A DNA stretch of 36,323 bases from Paenibacillus sp. GTDB lineage: Bacteria; Bacillota; Bacilli; Paenibacillales; YIM-B00363. Below are positions 27,401 to 34,202 of the stretch, piece after piece. A program made the position numbers and the translations under genes. How positions within the stretch are numbered: position 1 is the first letter of the stretch; each line of letters opens with the position of its first letter. The notes below the pieces were generated by a model. That model ran no database searches and was not told where the DNA came from. It saw only the letters and a list, made by a program, of their open reading frames with translations. Location of the stretch: NCBI RefSeq assembly GCF_035645195.1, contig NZ_DASQNA010000034.1, positions 1 through 36,323 of the forward strand, read 5' to 3'.

Positions 27401-28234
27401 CGCGTACTGCGGATTGGCGGAGTTGATGCCGGCGATGAAGTAGTTGCCTACGACGTTCCCGTACCCCTTCGTCCCCGATTCGCCGCCCGCCACGTACGGG
27501 TAGCCGCCCCAGTTGTACACGATGTTGTTGACGAAGTCGATTTGCCCCTTCGTCTTCGGATTCCGGTCGTTGTTGTGGGCGTACAAGTTGTGGTGCATCG
27601 TGATCGTGTTCATCTCGATCAAGCCGCCCATGGAGTGCGTAAGCAGCCCCTCCGCGATGACCGACCACTGCACCGTAATGTTTTTCGACAAGGGCCGCTC
27701 GTAATCTTTGCTTTTCACCGACAGCACTTCGTCCGTTCCCCAAGAGAACGACGAATGGTCGACGATGACGTTCTGGCAGTCTTCGAAGTACATCGTGTCG
27801 TCGTTGAACGACTGGGTCCCGAGCCGGAAGCGCAAATACCGAATGACGATATCTTGGCAGTTGATAAACCGGATGTTGTTGCCCCGAATCGTCACCCCTT
27901 CCCCGGGCGCCGTCTGGCCTGCGATCGTTATGTTCGATTTGTTCCGGACGATAATTTGCGGAATCGTAATGTCGCCCGAAATGTCGAACACGATCGTGCG
28001 CGGCACGGAGCCCGCGGTCGTCAGCGCATCATGGAACGTGCCGGGACCGGTCAGCTCGTAGCTTGTGACATGATATACCTCTCCGCCCCGGCCGCCCTTG
28101 GCCGCGTAACCGAACCCTTCCGCCCCGGGGAACGCCGGCAGCGCGTCGTAGCCCGCTCGCGAGACGGACGGCGACAGCGGAAATAATGACCCGCATAACG
28201 CCAACGTCAACAAGATCAGGAAAAACTTTTTCAT
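24476..28234 (-). CDS. Secreted multidomain pectate lyase
   Basis: A 1252-residue exoenzyme. A signal peptide ends near SVSRA. Residues about 30-390 form a pectate lyase parallel beta-helix (FPGAEGFGYAAKGGRGG at its start, HHNLYAHNNDRNPK holding the likely catalytic Arg). It cleaves de-esterified pectin by beta-elimination, usually with Ca2+. Calcium-loop repeats DTDRDGMPDAWE and NGDADGDGYTNLEEY follow at about 393-430, then a possible carbohydrate-binding region (about 480-640), four fibronectin type III domains (about 645-1000) and an OmpL47-like domain (about 1010-1090). An Ig-like segment and a C-terminal FIMAH domain (about 1175-1252) complete it. CGGAGGTG precedes the ATG. It should act outside the cell on plant cell-wall pectin. 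Confidence 0.9.
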   Translation of the reverse strand: MKKFFLILLTLALCGSLFPLSPSVSRAGYDALPAFPGAEGFGYAAKGGRGGEVYHVTSYELTGPGTFHDALTTAGSVPRTIVFDISGDITIPQIIVRNKSNITIAGQTAPGEGVTIRGNNIRFINCQDIVIRYLRFRLGTQSFNDDTMYFEDCQNVIVDHSSFSWGTDEVLSVKSKDYERPLSKNITVQWSVIAEGLLTHSMGGLIEMNTITMHHNLYAHNNDRNPKTKGQIDFVNNIVYNWGGYPYVAGGESGTKGYGNVVGNYFIAGINSANPQYAVVRGNENYSLYLDNNRIDSNKNGVLDGTDTGAGMMEAERPSVLVPERFEYPPVHTQEPEAAYEYILDHAGASLARDAVDVRIVDSVRTQTGAIIGHENDVGGFPELPRATAPADTDRDGMPDAWELSQGLDPNDAADRNGDADGDGYTNLEEYLNALAAPGFPAGYPMTPVPWDGDPFVPPVVPAPAPEPEPVPSMDGELLRNVVVNDNSGSGDANEKHWSVQSNLQVGDFVAGDRMTGDRAYRFVTIPSELLGTEWIRSAVGSRSASNPDVVSFHLAADADVYVAHDARITTKPQWLTSAYENTGEVIVDSQPVQFQLFKRRFEAGSHVVMGPNHNSSRMNYFVVVKPASPETPPPSAAPETVTAAFDADGGAAELAWTPAEGADAYLVYRSSTLDAIPKVVGSSEAPQFTDTSVVRGVTYRYIVTAVNDGGESAASGAVELPTYDPSVPPPEAPAGLEAEAAGSLFVSLRWPAASEGVIAYRVYRAEHPDGPYVPIGVDFNGIYTDKTVMPETAYFYRVTAMGAGGESAPSDSIPATTKPPVAFPAPPAGLASESATTSAFELSWNAVPEAESYNVYRKGYEEGGYTKVGTVRTASFVDDGISAGRTGYSYHVTAVNEMGESAPSEAVSIDMPLPAQPTGLVVGLAGETFVGLIWTSHGASTQYNIYRESEEEPLRYVGYAKVDTFYDRTVEPGTEYTYYVRAANARGESALSDGVTVKTLGAPADETPPVTTADAKEGWQTEAQTVRFHAVDAEGSETTTFYSVDGGPFVEGNEVVIDGDGVHALRYYSVDAAGNQEAERTAEVRIDRTGPVVEPSVTLVVYRHESASLSFLVTDALSGPAGATAALDGTEVALPIAIEPYALPLGEHEIVVVAADVAGNAAERRFALTVTTDAEALDEALLAAFERGWIANEGVLNSLLAKAERARDGGAAERSRALEALENEAAALAGKQLDAAFAAHLLEDLAYLKRQ

Positions 28235-28586
28235 TATGCACCTCCGTTATCGATTCGTCGTCTTCGTGGATCTCCTTCGCCATCATTTCGCAACCGCTTT
28301 CATAAGACTGTCCGTCTCCCTGCTCCGCCCATCGCCTCCTCCCGCTCGGCACATACCGTCATCCTACCTTCGCGCCGGAATCGGGGGCAATCGTTCGATG
28401 TTCCAGACGATGCGCAATTTTGCCGCTCCGCTCGCTCGAGGCGCTCGTTCGCGGATCGGTTCGTCCGCTGGCGCATCGGCTCATTGCCGGCCGTCGCGGC
28501 GCGATTGCGATATCGCAACCTCCCGCACCATCGATCCGTCAATGGGTGATGACGAATGGAGGCGGTGTCATCCCGGAAAATTAAAA
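28235..28586. other. Gene-free region upstream of the pectate lyase gene
   Basis: About 350 bp without a supported ORF, expected to hold the pectate lyase promoter. I found no convincing sigma-A site. A perfect 14-bp palindrome TTGCGATATCGCAA lies at 28505-28518, which could be an operator, about 270 bp upstream of the start codon. Confidence 0.5.
28505..28518. promoter_or_regulatory. Perfect 14-bp palindrome, possible operator
   Basis: TTGCGATATCGCAA is a perfect dyad in the intergenic region between the YcdB/SLH terminator and the pectate lyase gene. Its use as a regulator binding site is inferred from symmetry and position only. Confidence 0.35.
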
Positions 28587-28623
28587 AAAGCGGAACTCGC
28601 GCGCGTTCGCGCGGTTCCGCTTT
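28583..28623 (-). terminator. Strong intrinsic terminator after the YcdB/SLH gene
   Basis: On the minus strand AAAGCGGAAC...GTTCCGCTTT forms a long GC-rich stem (28587-28623) followed by seven T residues (complement of 28583-28589). It lies just after the stop codon at 28630. Confidence 0.9.
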
Positions 28624-28629
28624 GTCGCA

Positions 28630-31041
28630 TCAATACATTCGGCCGTGCACCTGCTGATCCACCGACGCTTGCAGGCGGACGAGCTGCATCAGGAGGCTCG
28701 CCGCTTCGGCGCGAGTTACCTCCCGGTCCGGCTCCCACCGGCCGTTCTCATGGATCGGCAGCAGTTCGAGCTTGACGGCGAGCGCCGCCGCCCCCGGGTG
28801 CTCGATTTGCCGGAAATCCCGGGCTTCGGCGATCTGCGGGTCGTCTCGCAGCAGCTCCGCCAAGCGATCATAGCGAAGGACGCGCGCCGCCCATATCGCC
28901 AGTTCTTCCCGCGTCACCGCTTGATCCGGACCGAACGCCGAGTCTCTCTTCTTGTCGAACTTGATCCATCGCATTTGGGCAAGCACCCTAAGCGCCCTGT
29001 GCAGCGAATCGTCGACGGGAACGTCCGCATAATACGGCTTGGGCTCCATCTCATTCGGACTGTAATAATATGCCTCGTTCAAGGAGTGCGGCTCGACAGC
29101 CGCCGCGAGCCATCGAGCCCATTGCGCGCGCGTGATGACGGCGTTCGGATTCGCGCGGCCTTCCTCGTCCGTGTCCAGCACTCGGAATTGCGCCAGCGTC
29201 CGGAATTGTTCCTCGGCGGCATGGCCTTCGATGTCGGTCGGGACGACCGGCTCGTTCGCGGGGAACGGCGCCGCATAGCCCAACGTCACCCATTCGCCGG
29301 TCGCCGCGTCGAGCGCGAGAGCCGATCCGCCCTCTTTCCACTGATGGCGGTACGTCAGCCGCGTCGTTTCTTCGACGCGCTCGCCGTTGTCCACGTAAAA
29401 TCCGCCGAATCGTTCGTATTGCAGACGGAAATCGGAGCGCTCGAGCCAAAGCCGTTCCGCTTCGGCCTTGCCGACGGACGCCTCCTTCGGAAGCTCGGAA
29501 GACTCGACCGCCCCGGCGCTCCACACCAAGTACGATTCCGGTTCCCCGTCTTTGCCGAGCGTCACTCGTACGCTGTGGTCCTGCAGCGGATACCCGTTAT
29601 AGAACGGCTGGTAAACGAACAAATAGCCGTCCGTCGCCGGCTGCGGCTCGTTCGGCAGCGCGCTCGCGATCCGCTTCAGCGTTCGCTTCGCGTCCGGATA
29701 CAGCTTTGCGACGAGATCGTCCGCTTTGCGGCGCGCTTCCGCTTCGGAGATCGGCTCACCCGCGGCTTCCTCGGCTTCGGACGGACCGGCGAACGGCGGG
29801 TACATCTCCTTCCGAACCTCGTAGATTTGCCCCGTCGCCGCGTCAACTGATGCCGTCAAGCCGGGCGGAAACCCGAACGGAGGGGCGTCTTTCTGCCTCC
29901 AATGCAGCCGCCACACCGGTTTCCCCGACGCATAATCGTTCTGGAGGACATGCTGTTCCAAGGAATAGTTGTCCGGGATCCCGAACGCCGACGCGACGAT
30001 CGCCGACGCCCGCTGCTGCGTAATCGTTGCTCCGGACGGCTTCTCCGGCTGAAAGCCGCCGCCCCCGGCGGACGCGATCTCCTCGTATTGAACGGAGGCG
30101 GAGTCTTCTTGGAGCGGCTTGCCGTCGAAGCCGAGCCACTCGCCCGTGATCGCATCCATCACGCCCGAATGCGCCGGCGAAGGCGTCCAGGCAAGCACCC
30201 ATTTCGGCGTTTGACCGTGCCGATTCACGTTCACATAAGCCAGCTGCAGCTCCAACCGTTCCTTGTAAGCATCCGCAGCCTTTTCCTTCGCGATCGGGTC
30301 GTTCGCCTCCGGCAAACCGCCCGGGATCGGGCGGTACGACAGATGGGTGACGTTCCCGTTGCCGTCGATGCTGACATGGACCGCGTTGAACGGCATCGGA
30401 ATGCCGTTATGCTCCGTTTCGAACGTGAACGAGTATCGGAACGGTCCGAACAAAGCTCCTTCGTACGGGGGGGCGTTGTTCGCTGTCAGCTTGGCTCCTT
30501 GCAGCGAGGGGACGGCTTTCGCGATCAGCCTCTCGGCCGCCTTCCGCGCTTGCTCCCGGCTCACCTTGGGCGGATAGTACGCCGGTTCCCCGAACATGAA
30601 TTCCGGAATGTACGCCGAAATGACGTCGCCGGTCATCGCGTCGATCTCCGTGGAAAACCCGTGGGAGCTGCGGCCGTCTTCGCTCGTCACCGTCCATTGC
30701 AGGCTCCATACGGCTTCGCTCGCCGGCGGATAGCTGTTGCCGCCGAAAGTGATCTGATCGAGTTTGGCTTCCCGCAGCAGGGGGAACAGCTGCTTGAACC
30801 GCGCCTCCGCTTCCTCGCGGGTAATGTTCGCAGCTCTCTCCGTTGTCATCGGCGCCGCGGTCGAAGCCGCGTTCGGCACGTTCGCCGGGCTCGGCACAGT
30901 GCCCGCGCTCGCTCCGGCCGAAGCGCCGGCGCTCGACTCCGCCGCCCAAGCGGGGACGGCGACCCCCACCGCCATCGACAGCGTCAATACGCCCGCCGCA
31001 GCCGTTTGGATTCGCTTCAATCGTTTATGCTGGTTTCCCAT
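28630..31041 (-). CDS. YcdB/YcdC-repeat protein with C-terminal SLH domains
   Basis: An 803-residue secreted cell-wall protein. The signal peptide ends AVPAWA. Residues about 70-590 contain repeated YcdB/YcdC and PepSY-like units (for example ITREEAEARFKQLFP, VSREQARKAAERLI, ATITQQRASAIV, each followed by a strand-rich VWRLHWR-type segment). PepSY-like domains are often linked to protease inhibition, but no function is established for this family. Three SLH-like units follow (about 610-790; motifs ITRAQWARW, VTREELAIW, VTRAEAASLL), placed C-terminally. The ATG at 31039-31041 is preceded by CGAGGAGG; a frame open to 31071 lacks a ribosome site. Single gene. Confidence 0.88.
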   Translation of the reverse strand: MGNQHKRLKRIQTAAAGVLTLSMAVGVAVPAWAAESSAGASAGASAGTVPSPANVPNAASTAAPMTTERAANITREEAEARFKQLFPLLREAKLDQITFGGNSYPPASEAVWSLQWTVTSEDGRSSHGFSTEIDAMTGDVISAYIPEFMFGEPAYYPPKVSREQARKAAERLIAKAVPSLQGAKLTANNAPPYEGALFGPFRYSFTFETEHNGIPMPFNAVHVSIDGNGNVTHLSYRPIPGGLPEANDPIAKEKAADAYKERLELQLAYVNVNRHGQTPKWVLAWTPSPAHSGVMDAITGEWLGFDGKPLQEDSASVQYEEIASAGGGGFQPEKPSGATITQQRASAIVASAFGIPDNYSLEQHVLQNDYASGKPVWRLHWRQKDAPPFGFPPGLTASVDAATGQIYEVRKEMYPPFAGPSEAEEAAGEPISEAEARRKADDLVAKLYPDAKRTLKRIASALPNEPQPATDGYLFVYQPFYNGYPLQDHSVRVTLGKDGEPESYLVWSAGAVESSELPKEASVGKAEAERLWLERSDFRLQYERFGGFYVDNGERVEETTRLTYRHQWKEGGSALALDAATGEWVTLGYAAPFPANEPVVPTDIEGHAAEEQFRTLAQFRVLDTDEEGRANPNAVITRAQWARWLAAAVEPHSLNEAYYYSPNEMEPKPYYADVPVDDSLHRALRVLAQMRWIKFDKKRDSAFGPDQAVTREELAIWAARVLRYDRLAELLRDDPQIAEARDFRQIEHPGAAALAVKLELLPIHENGRWEPDREVTRAEAASLLMQLVRLQASVDQQVHGRMY

Positions 31042-31170
31042 GTTCGTCCTCCTCGGGAAAATGGATTCCACTAGGTTCTACGTACAGAAAACTGGAAAGG
31101 TTTCCCTTCAATGGAGAAATAGTTCCATCGTCGCAGTCGATTCGGGCGGCGATGACGAGCCGGGTAACCG

Positions 31171-31215
31171 AAAATCGGCGGCAGCCTCGGGCGTTTTCGC
31201 CCTGGACTGCCGCCG
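31171..31215 (-). terminator. Intrinsic terminator after the MutS2-like gene
   Basis: On the minus strand CGGCGGCAG..GGGCG and its complement form a stem (31176-31215) with an AAAA loop, followed by ATTTTCGG. It lies about 30 bp after the stop codon. The remaining 31042-31170 should hold the YcdB/SLH promoter, but no clear site is visible. Confidence 0.75.
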
Positions 31216-31245
31216 CTTCGTTGATGCGCATCGATTCAATCGCCT

Positions 31246-33174
31246 CTAAGCATCCTCTTCGGGCCGCACGATCGTCAGCCCCTCCACGTGCCGTTTGCTC
31301 ATCAGCTTTTTCTTCTTCCGATTCTCTTTCGTGTCGAACACGATGTCGAAATCGTAATCGTCCGGGTACAGCTCCGCCTTCGCGATATGCAGCTTAAGCC
31401 GCTTATGATTGAATCGCAGCTTCTGCTTCTGCACGAGAACTCCGACGTCGCCGGTCCGGTCGGCGGCGGCGTACACGATCCCATACTTGTCGAGCGACGG
31501 GATGTAGACGCAATCGCCCGCTTCGAGCGTCGCGAACGCCTCGGCCGGCGTCTCCGCCGGCGCCGCCGGCCGCGCGCTCGCCGCGGCTTTCGCGAACGCC
31601 GGCAGGTCGAGCGCCGGCTCGAAGCCGGACGCGCCGGCGTCCCCCCGCCGCGCCGCCTCCGTCAGCTCGCGGGAGCGGACGAGCACGCGCGCCGGCATGC
31701 CGAGCTTGCTTGCGATCGCGAACGCGTAGCTGTGCCCCGCCTCGCCGATGCGCAGCCGGTACAGCGGCTCCAGCGTCTCGGCGTCGAATTCCATCCGCGC
31801 GTTCTCGAAGCCGGGCGCCGCCGCCGCGAACCGCTTGATCTCGTTGAAATGCGTCGTCGCCACGACCGTAGCGCCCTTCCGGTACAACTCCTCCAGCACC
31901 GCGACGGAGAGGCCTACCCCCTCGGTCGGATCGGTGCCGGACGCCATCTCGTCGATGAGCGCCAGCGTCGAGCCGTTCGCCGTCCGCAGCAGCTCGACGA
32001 GATGCTTCACGTGCGCGGAGAACGTGCTGAGCGACTGCTCGAGCGACTGCCCGTCGCCGATGTCGGCGGCCACGTGCTGGAAGACGGCGAACTCGCTCCC
32101 GGGCTCGACCGGCACCGGCACGCCCGATTGCACGAGCAGCGTCAGCAGGCCGATCGTCTTCAGCGCGACCGTCTTGCCGCCGGTGTTCGGCCCGGTGATG
32201 ACGAGCGCGCGGTAATCGCGGCCGATCGCGAAGTCGAGCGGCACCATGCCGCGGCCGAGCAGCGGATGCCGCGCGCCGCGCGCGTCGATGACGCCGGCGT
32301 CGTTCACGCGGACCGGCACGCCGTCGATCGCCAGCGCGTACTTCGCCTTCGCGAACAAGAAATCGTACGCGCCGACCGCCTCCGCGTTCAGCCGCAGCTC
32401 CGACTCGTGTTCCTCGACGAGGCCGGTCAGCATCGCGAGCACCTTCGTCTCCTCTCGCGCCTCCTCCGCCCGGAGATCGCCGAGCTCGAACTGCAGCGCG
32501 CCGAGCTCCGCCGGCTCGACGTACACCGTCTGCCCGCTCGCGGACTCGTCGAGCACCGCTCCCTGCACCTGGCGGCGGTGCTCCTTCTTGATCGGCAGCA
32601 CGTACCGGTTGCCGCGCTTGCTGACCAGCGCCTCCTGCAGATAGCTCTTATATTTCGTCATCAGCGCGTCGATCCGCTTGCGCATCTTCTCCTCCGCCGC
32701 CGCGATTTTCCGGCGGATTTTCGCGAGCTCGCCGCTCGCCGCGTCCTCCACGCGCCCGTGGCGAATGCAGCGTTCGATTTCCCGGCGCAGCCCGTCGAGG
32801 TCGTACAGCGAGTTCGCGTACGACGTCACCCGCGGCGCGGCCGCCCGCTTGCCGTCCATATATTTGCGCAGCTGGCCGCAGCTCGCCGCGAACGTGCCGA
32901 TCGCGGCGAGCTCCGCCTCGGTGAAGACGTACCCTTTCCCGATCAGCGGAAAAATCGTCTCCATGCCGGTAAGCGACGGCAGCGGCACGTTCGCGCCGTG
33001 CTTCAGCAGCTCCGCCGCCTCGGCGGCTTCCTCCAGCAGCGACCGCACCGCGCCGACCTCCGTCAGCGGCGTCAAGCGCCGCACCCGCTCCTTGCCCAAA
33101 TACGTAGCCGCGTACTCGAGCAGCCGTTCTTTCACTTGCGTATATTCCAATCGTTGCATCGTCATTTCGTTCAC
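31246..33174 (-). CDS. MutS2-like ATPase lacking the Smr domain
   Basis: A 642-residue MutS-family protein of the MutS2 type. There is no mismatch-recognition domain; lever and clamp-like helices occupy about 130-270. The ATPase follows: Walker A GPNTGGKT (328-335), the conserved loop DIGDGQSLEQSLSTFSAH (371-388) and Walker B LALIDEM (404-410). A KOW-like barrel lies near 560-610 (GDCVYIPSLDKYGIV). B. subtilis MutS2 is about 785 residues and ends in a Smr nuclease domain; here the frame stops before it and only 204 bp of non-coding sequence follow, so the domain is truly absent. The start is GTG (complement of 33172-33174), 8 nt after AAGGAG. The gene sits behind an unusual leader with terminator. 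Full-length MutS2 acts on collided ribosomes in B. subtilis; the same role here is inferred. Confidence 0.88.
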   Translation of the reverse strand: MNEMTMQRLEYTQVKERLLEYAATYLGKERVRRLTPLTEVGAVRSLLEEAAEAAELLKHGANVPLPSLTGMETIFPLIGKGYVFTEAELAAIGTFAASCGQLRKYMDGKRAAAPRVTSYANSLYDLDGLRREIERCIRHGRVEDAASGELAKIRRKIAAAEEKMRKRIDALMTKYKSYLQEALVSKRGNRYVLPIKKEHRRQVQGAVLDESASGQTVYVEPAELGALQFELGDLRAEEAREETKVLAMLTGLVEEHESELRLNAEAVGAYDFLFAKAKYALAIDGVPVRVNDAGVIDARGARHPLLGRGMVPLDFAIGRDYRALVITGPNTGGKTVALKTIGLLTLLVQSGVPVPVEPGSEFAVFQHVAADIGDGQSLEQSLSTFSAHVKHLVELLRTANGSTLALIDEMASGTDPTEGVGLSVAVLEELYRKGATVVATTHFNEIKRFAAAAPGFENARMEFDAETLEPLYRLRIGEAGHSYAFAIASKLGMPARVLVRSRELTEAARRGDAGASGFEPALDLPAFAKAAASARPAAPAETPAEAFATLEAGDCVYIPSLDKYGIVYAAADRTGDVGVLVQKQKLRFNHKRLKLHIAKAELYPDDYDFDIVFDTKENRKKKKLMSKRHVEGLTIVRPEEDA

Positions 33175-33182
33175 GGGGATCT

Positions 33183-33188
33183 CTCCTT
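33183..33188 (-). promoter_or_regulatory. Ribosome binding site of the MutS2-like gene
   Basis: AAGGAG on the minus strand, 8 nt before the GTG at 33174, decides the start. It lies only about 17 nt beyond the T-run of the leader terminator. Confidence 0.75.
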
Positions 33189-33204
33189 ATTTTGGGGGAA
33201 AATG

Positions 33205-33248
33205 AAAAAAGGCAAAGCGCGTCGAAAGAATCAACGCAGCTTTGCCTT
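33205..33248 (-). terminator. Leader terminator (attenuator) before the MutS2-like gene
   Basis: On the minus strand AAGGCAAAGC (33248-33239) pairs with GCTTTGCCTT (33218-33209), extended by GCGT/ACGC inside. Six T residues follow (complement of 33205-33210). It lies downstream of the promoter at 33518-33546 and upstream of the coding start, so most transcripts should stop here unless it is overridden. Confidence 0.85.
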
Positions 33249-33511
33249 GTCGTCCGGCGCCCCTTCGGATCCGGACCGATGCGGCGCCCGCCGAAAAAAT
33301 CGGCGCGGCACCGGGTCGAAGGATTCGCCGATGGCGTAGGTTCAACGTTCCGCGTGTTCTTAACTGATCGAGGAGTCGCGGGAACGAAGCGCAGAAAACC
33401 GAAGCTTTGCCGGATCGACAAAGCCCTCGAACGCTCGTTCGGGCTAATCCTCTATTCAATTGCTCAGTTAAGAACCCCTGCAGACATCAAAATCGCTCCC
33501 AAAATAAGTTA
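33249..33511 (-). promoter_or_regulatory. Structured leader RNA of the MutS2-like gene
   Basis: A predicted transcript of about 300 nt precedes the terminator. A 12-bp perfect inverted repeat closes it (arms 33464-33475 and 33356-33367, GTTCTTAACTGA with TCAGTTAAGAAC). Inside are a nested 5-bp helix (33448-33452 with 33370-33374) and a hairpin (AGCCC/GGGCT plus GAACG/CGTTC, 33422-33445). Downstream is a self-complementary GGCGCC region. The 9-mer AGCTTTGCC (plus strand) occurs both in the core (33403-33411) and in the terminator arm (33238-33246), so alternative pairing is possible. It matches no riboswitch class I know. It could alternatively be an independent small RNA ending at the terminator. 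Confidence 0.65.
33464..33487 (-). CDS. Seven-codon leader peptide (MSAGVLN)
   Basis: On the minus strand ATG TCT GCA GGG GTT CTT AAC TGA begins exactly 8 nt after GGGAG (33496-33500) and about 24 nt after the predicted transcript start. Its last four codons are exactly the 5' arm of the 12-bp leader stem, so a ribosome on this ORF would prevent that stem from forming. Position, ribosome site and overlap with the stem are those expected of an attenuation leader peptide. Translation is not proven. Confidence 0.6.
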   Translation of the reverse strand: MSAGVLN

Positions 33512-33517
33512 ATTCTC

Positions 33518-33546
33518 ATCCTACCCGCTCCTCCGCCGATTGTCAA
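33518..33546 (-). promoter_or_regulatory. Sigma-A promoter of the MutS2-like leader
   Basis: On the minus strand TTGACA (33541-33546) and TAGGAT (33518-33523) are 17 bp apart. This predicts a start near 33511 and a leader of about 337 nt before the MutS2-like start codon. Confidence 0.75.
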
Positions 33547-33655
33547 GCGGCCGCTTCAACGCCGTCGGGCGGCGAAGCCGGGAAGCGCGACGGCGATCGC
33601 GGAACCGTATAGTCACGCAGAGCACTAGGCGCCGACGGCGTAGGTTCGAAAAACA

Positions 33656-33664
33656 TGATACAAT
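33656..33664 (+). promoter_or_regulatory. Extended -10 promoter of the CBS-pair gene
   Basis: TGATACAAT is an extended -10 element 31 bp before the ATG at 33696. The ribosome site GGGAGG lies between. Confidence 0.55.
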
Positions 33665-33695
33665 AGGAGGCAGAGAAACGGGAGGATTAACCGAC

Positions 33696-34130
33696 ATGAA
33701 CGTAGCTTTCTTCTTGCTGCCCAAGACGGATGTCATTACGCTGACGCCGAACCATACGATGCGGCAGGCGCTCGAGCGAATGGACCGGCACGGGTACACC
33801 GCGGTGCCGCTCGTCGATGACAACGGGCGCTACGCCGGCACGATCACCGAGGGCGATTTGTTGTTCAAAATGAAAAATACGCCCGATCTGAAATTTTCGG
33901 AAACGCACCGCATTCCGCTCAGCGACGTGCCTCAGCGCCGCAACGTCGTGCCGGTTCGCATCAACGCGCAGATGGAAGATTTGATCAAGCTCGCCGTATC
34001 CCAAAACTTCGTCCCCGTCATTGACGACATGGATGTATTCATCGGCATCATTCGCCGCAGCGACATTATAGAGTACTGTTATAGCAAAATGCCCGGCAGA
34101 GCGAACATAGGACAACATTCGACAGAATAG
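33696..34130 (+). CDS. CBS-domain pair protein
   Basis: A 144-residue protein made of two CBS motifs (about 10-65 and 80-135), including the typical ends GYTAVPLVDDNGRYAGTITEGDLL and NFVPVIDDMDVFIGIIRRSDIIEY. Such stand-alone Bateman modules bind adenine nucleotides or cyclic di-AMP and regulate a partner; B. subtilis DarB (YkuL) is a functional example, but this one starts differently (MNVAFFLLPKTDV) and I do not assign the name. I chose the ATG at 33696, 10 nt after GGAGG; the frame is open to 33540 but that part is promoter. The gene lies 72 bp before the CNNM gene and may be co-transcribed. Confidence 0.88.
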   Translation: MNVAFFLLPKTDVITLTPNHTMRQALERMDRHGYTAVPLVDDNGRYAGTITEGDLLFKMKNTPDLKFSETHRIPLSDVPQRRNVVPVRINAQMEDLIKLAVSQNFVPVIDDMDVFIGIIRRSDIIEYCYSKMPGRANIGQHSTE

Positions 34131-34202
34131 GCTGATTAATAACTATCTTAGAGGAGGTGGATCCGTCCTCGCGGATACCGACGCGCGCGGACGGAGACGC
34201 GA

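Noticed and set aside
24788-28186. 1132-codon open frame on the plus strand opposite the pectate lyase gene
   Set aside because: It is antisense to a well-supported secreted enzyme, is Arg/His-rich and has no domain. It is a high-GC shadow frame, as are the long frames opposite ctaD, the ABC-F gene and the MutS2-like gene.
33304-33312. T-box-like sequence on the minus strand (GGTGCCGCG, compare GGNACCGCG) in the MutS2-like leader
   Set aside because: The tRNA-pairing TGGN bulge reads CGGT, the partner CGTCCC segment is missing from the terminator arm, and no specifier loop or AG-bulge was found.
33249-33511. RNase P, 6S, SRP RNA or a known riboswitch in the leader
   Set aside because: The start GTTCTTAAC resembles the 5' end of B. 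subtilis RNase P RNA, but the GAGGAAAGTCC core and other signature elements are absent. No SRP (GGAAGGAAGCAG), FMN, SAM, TPP, lysine or c-di-AMP signatures were found.
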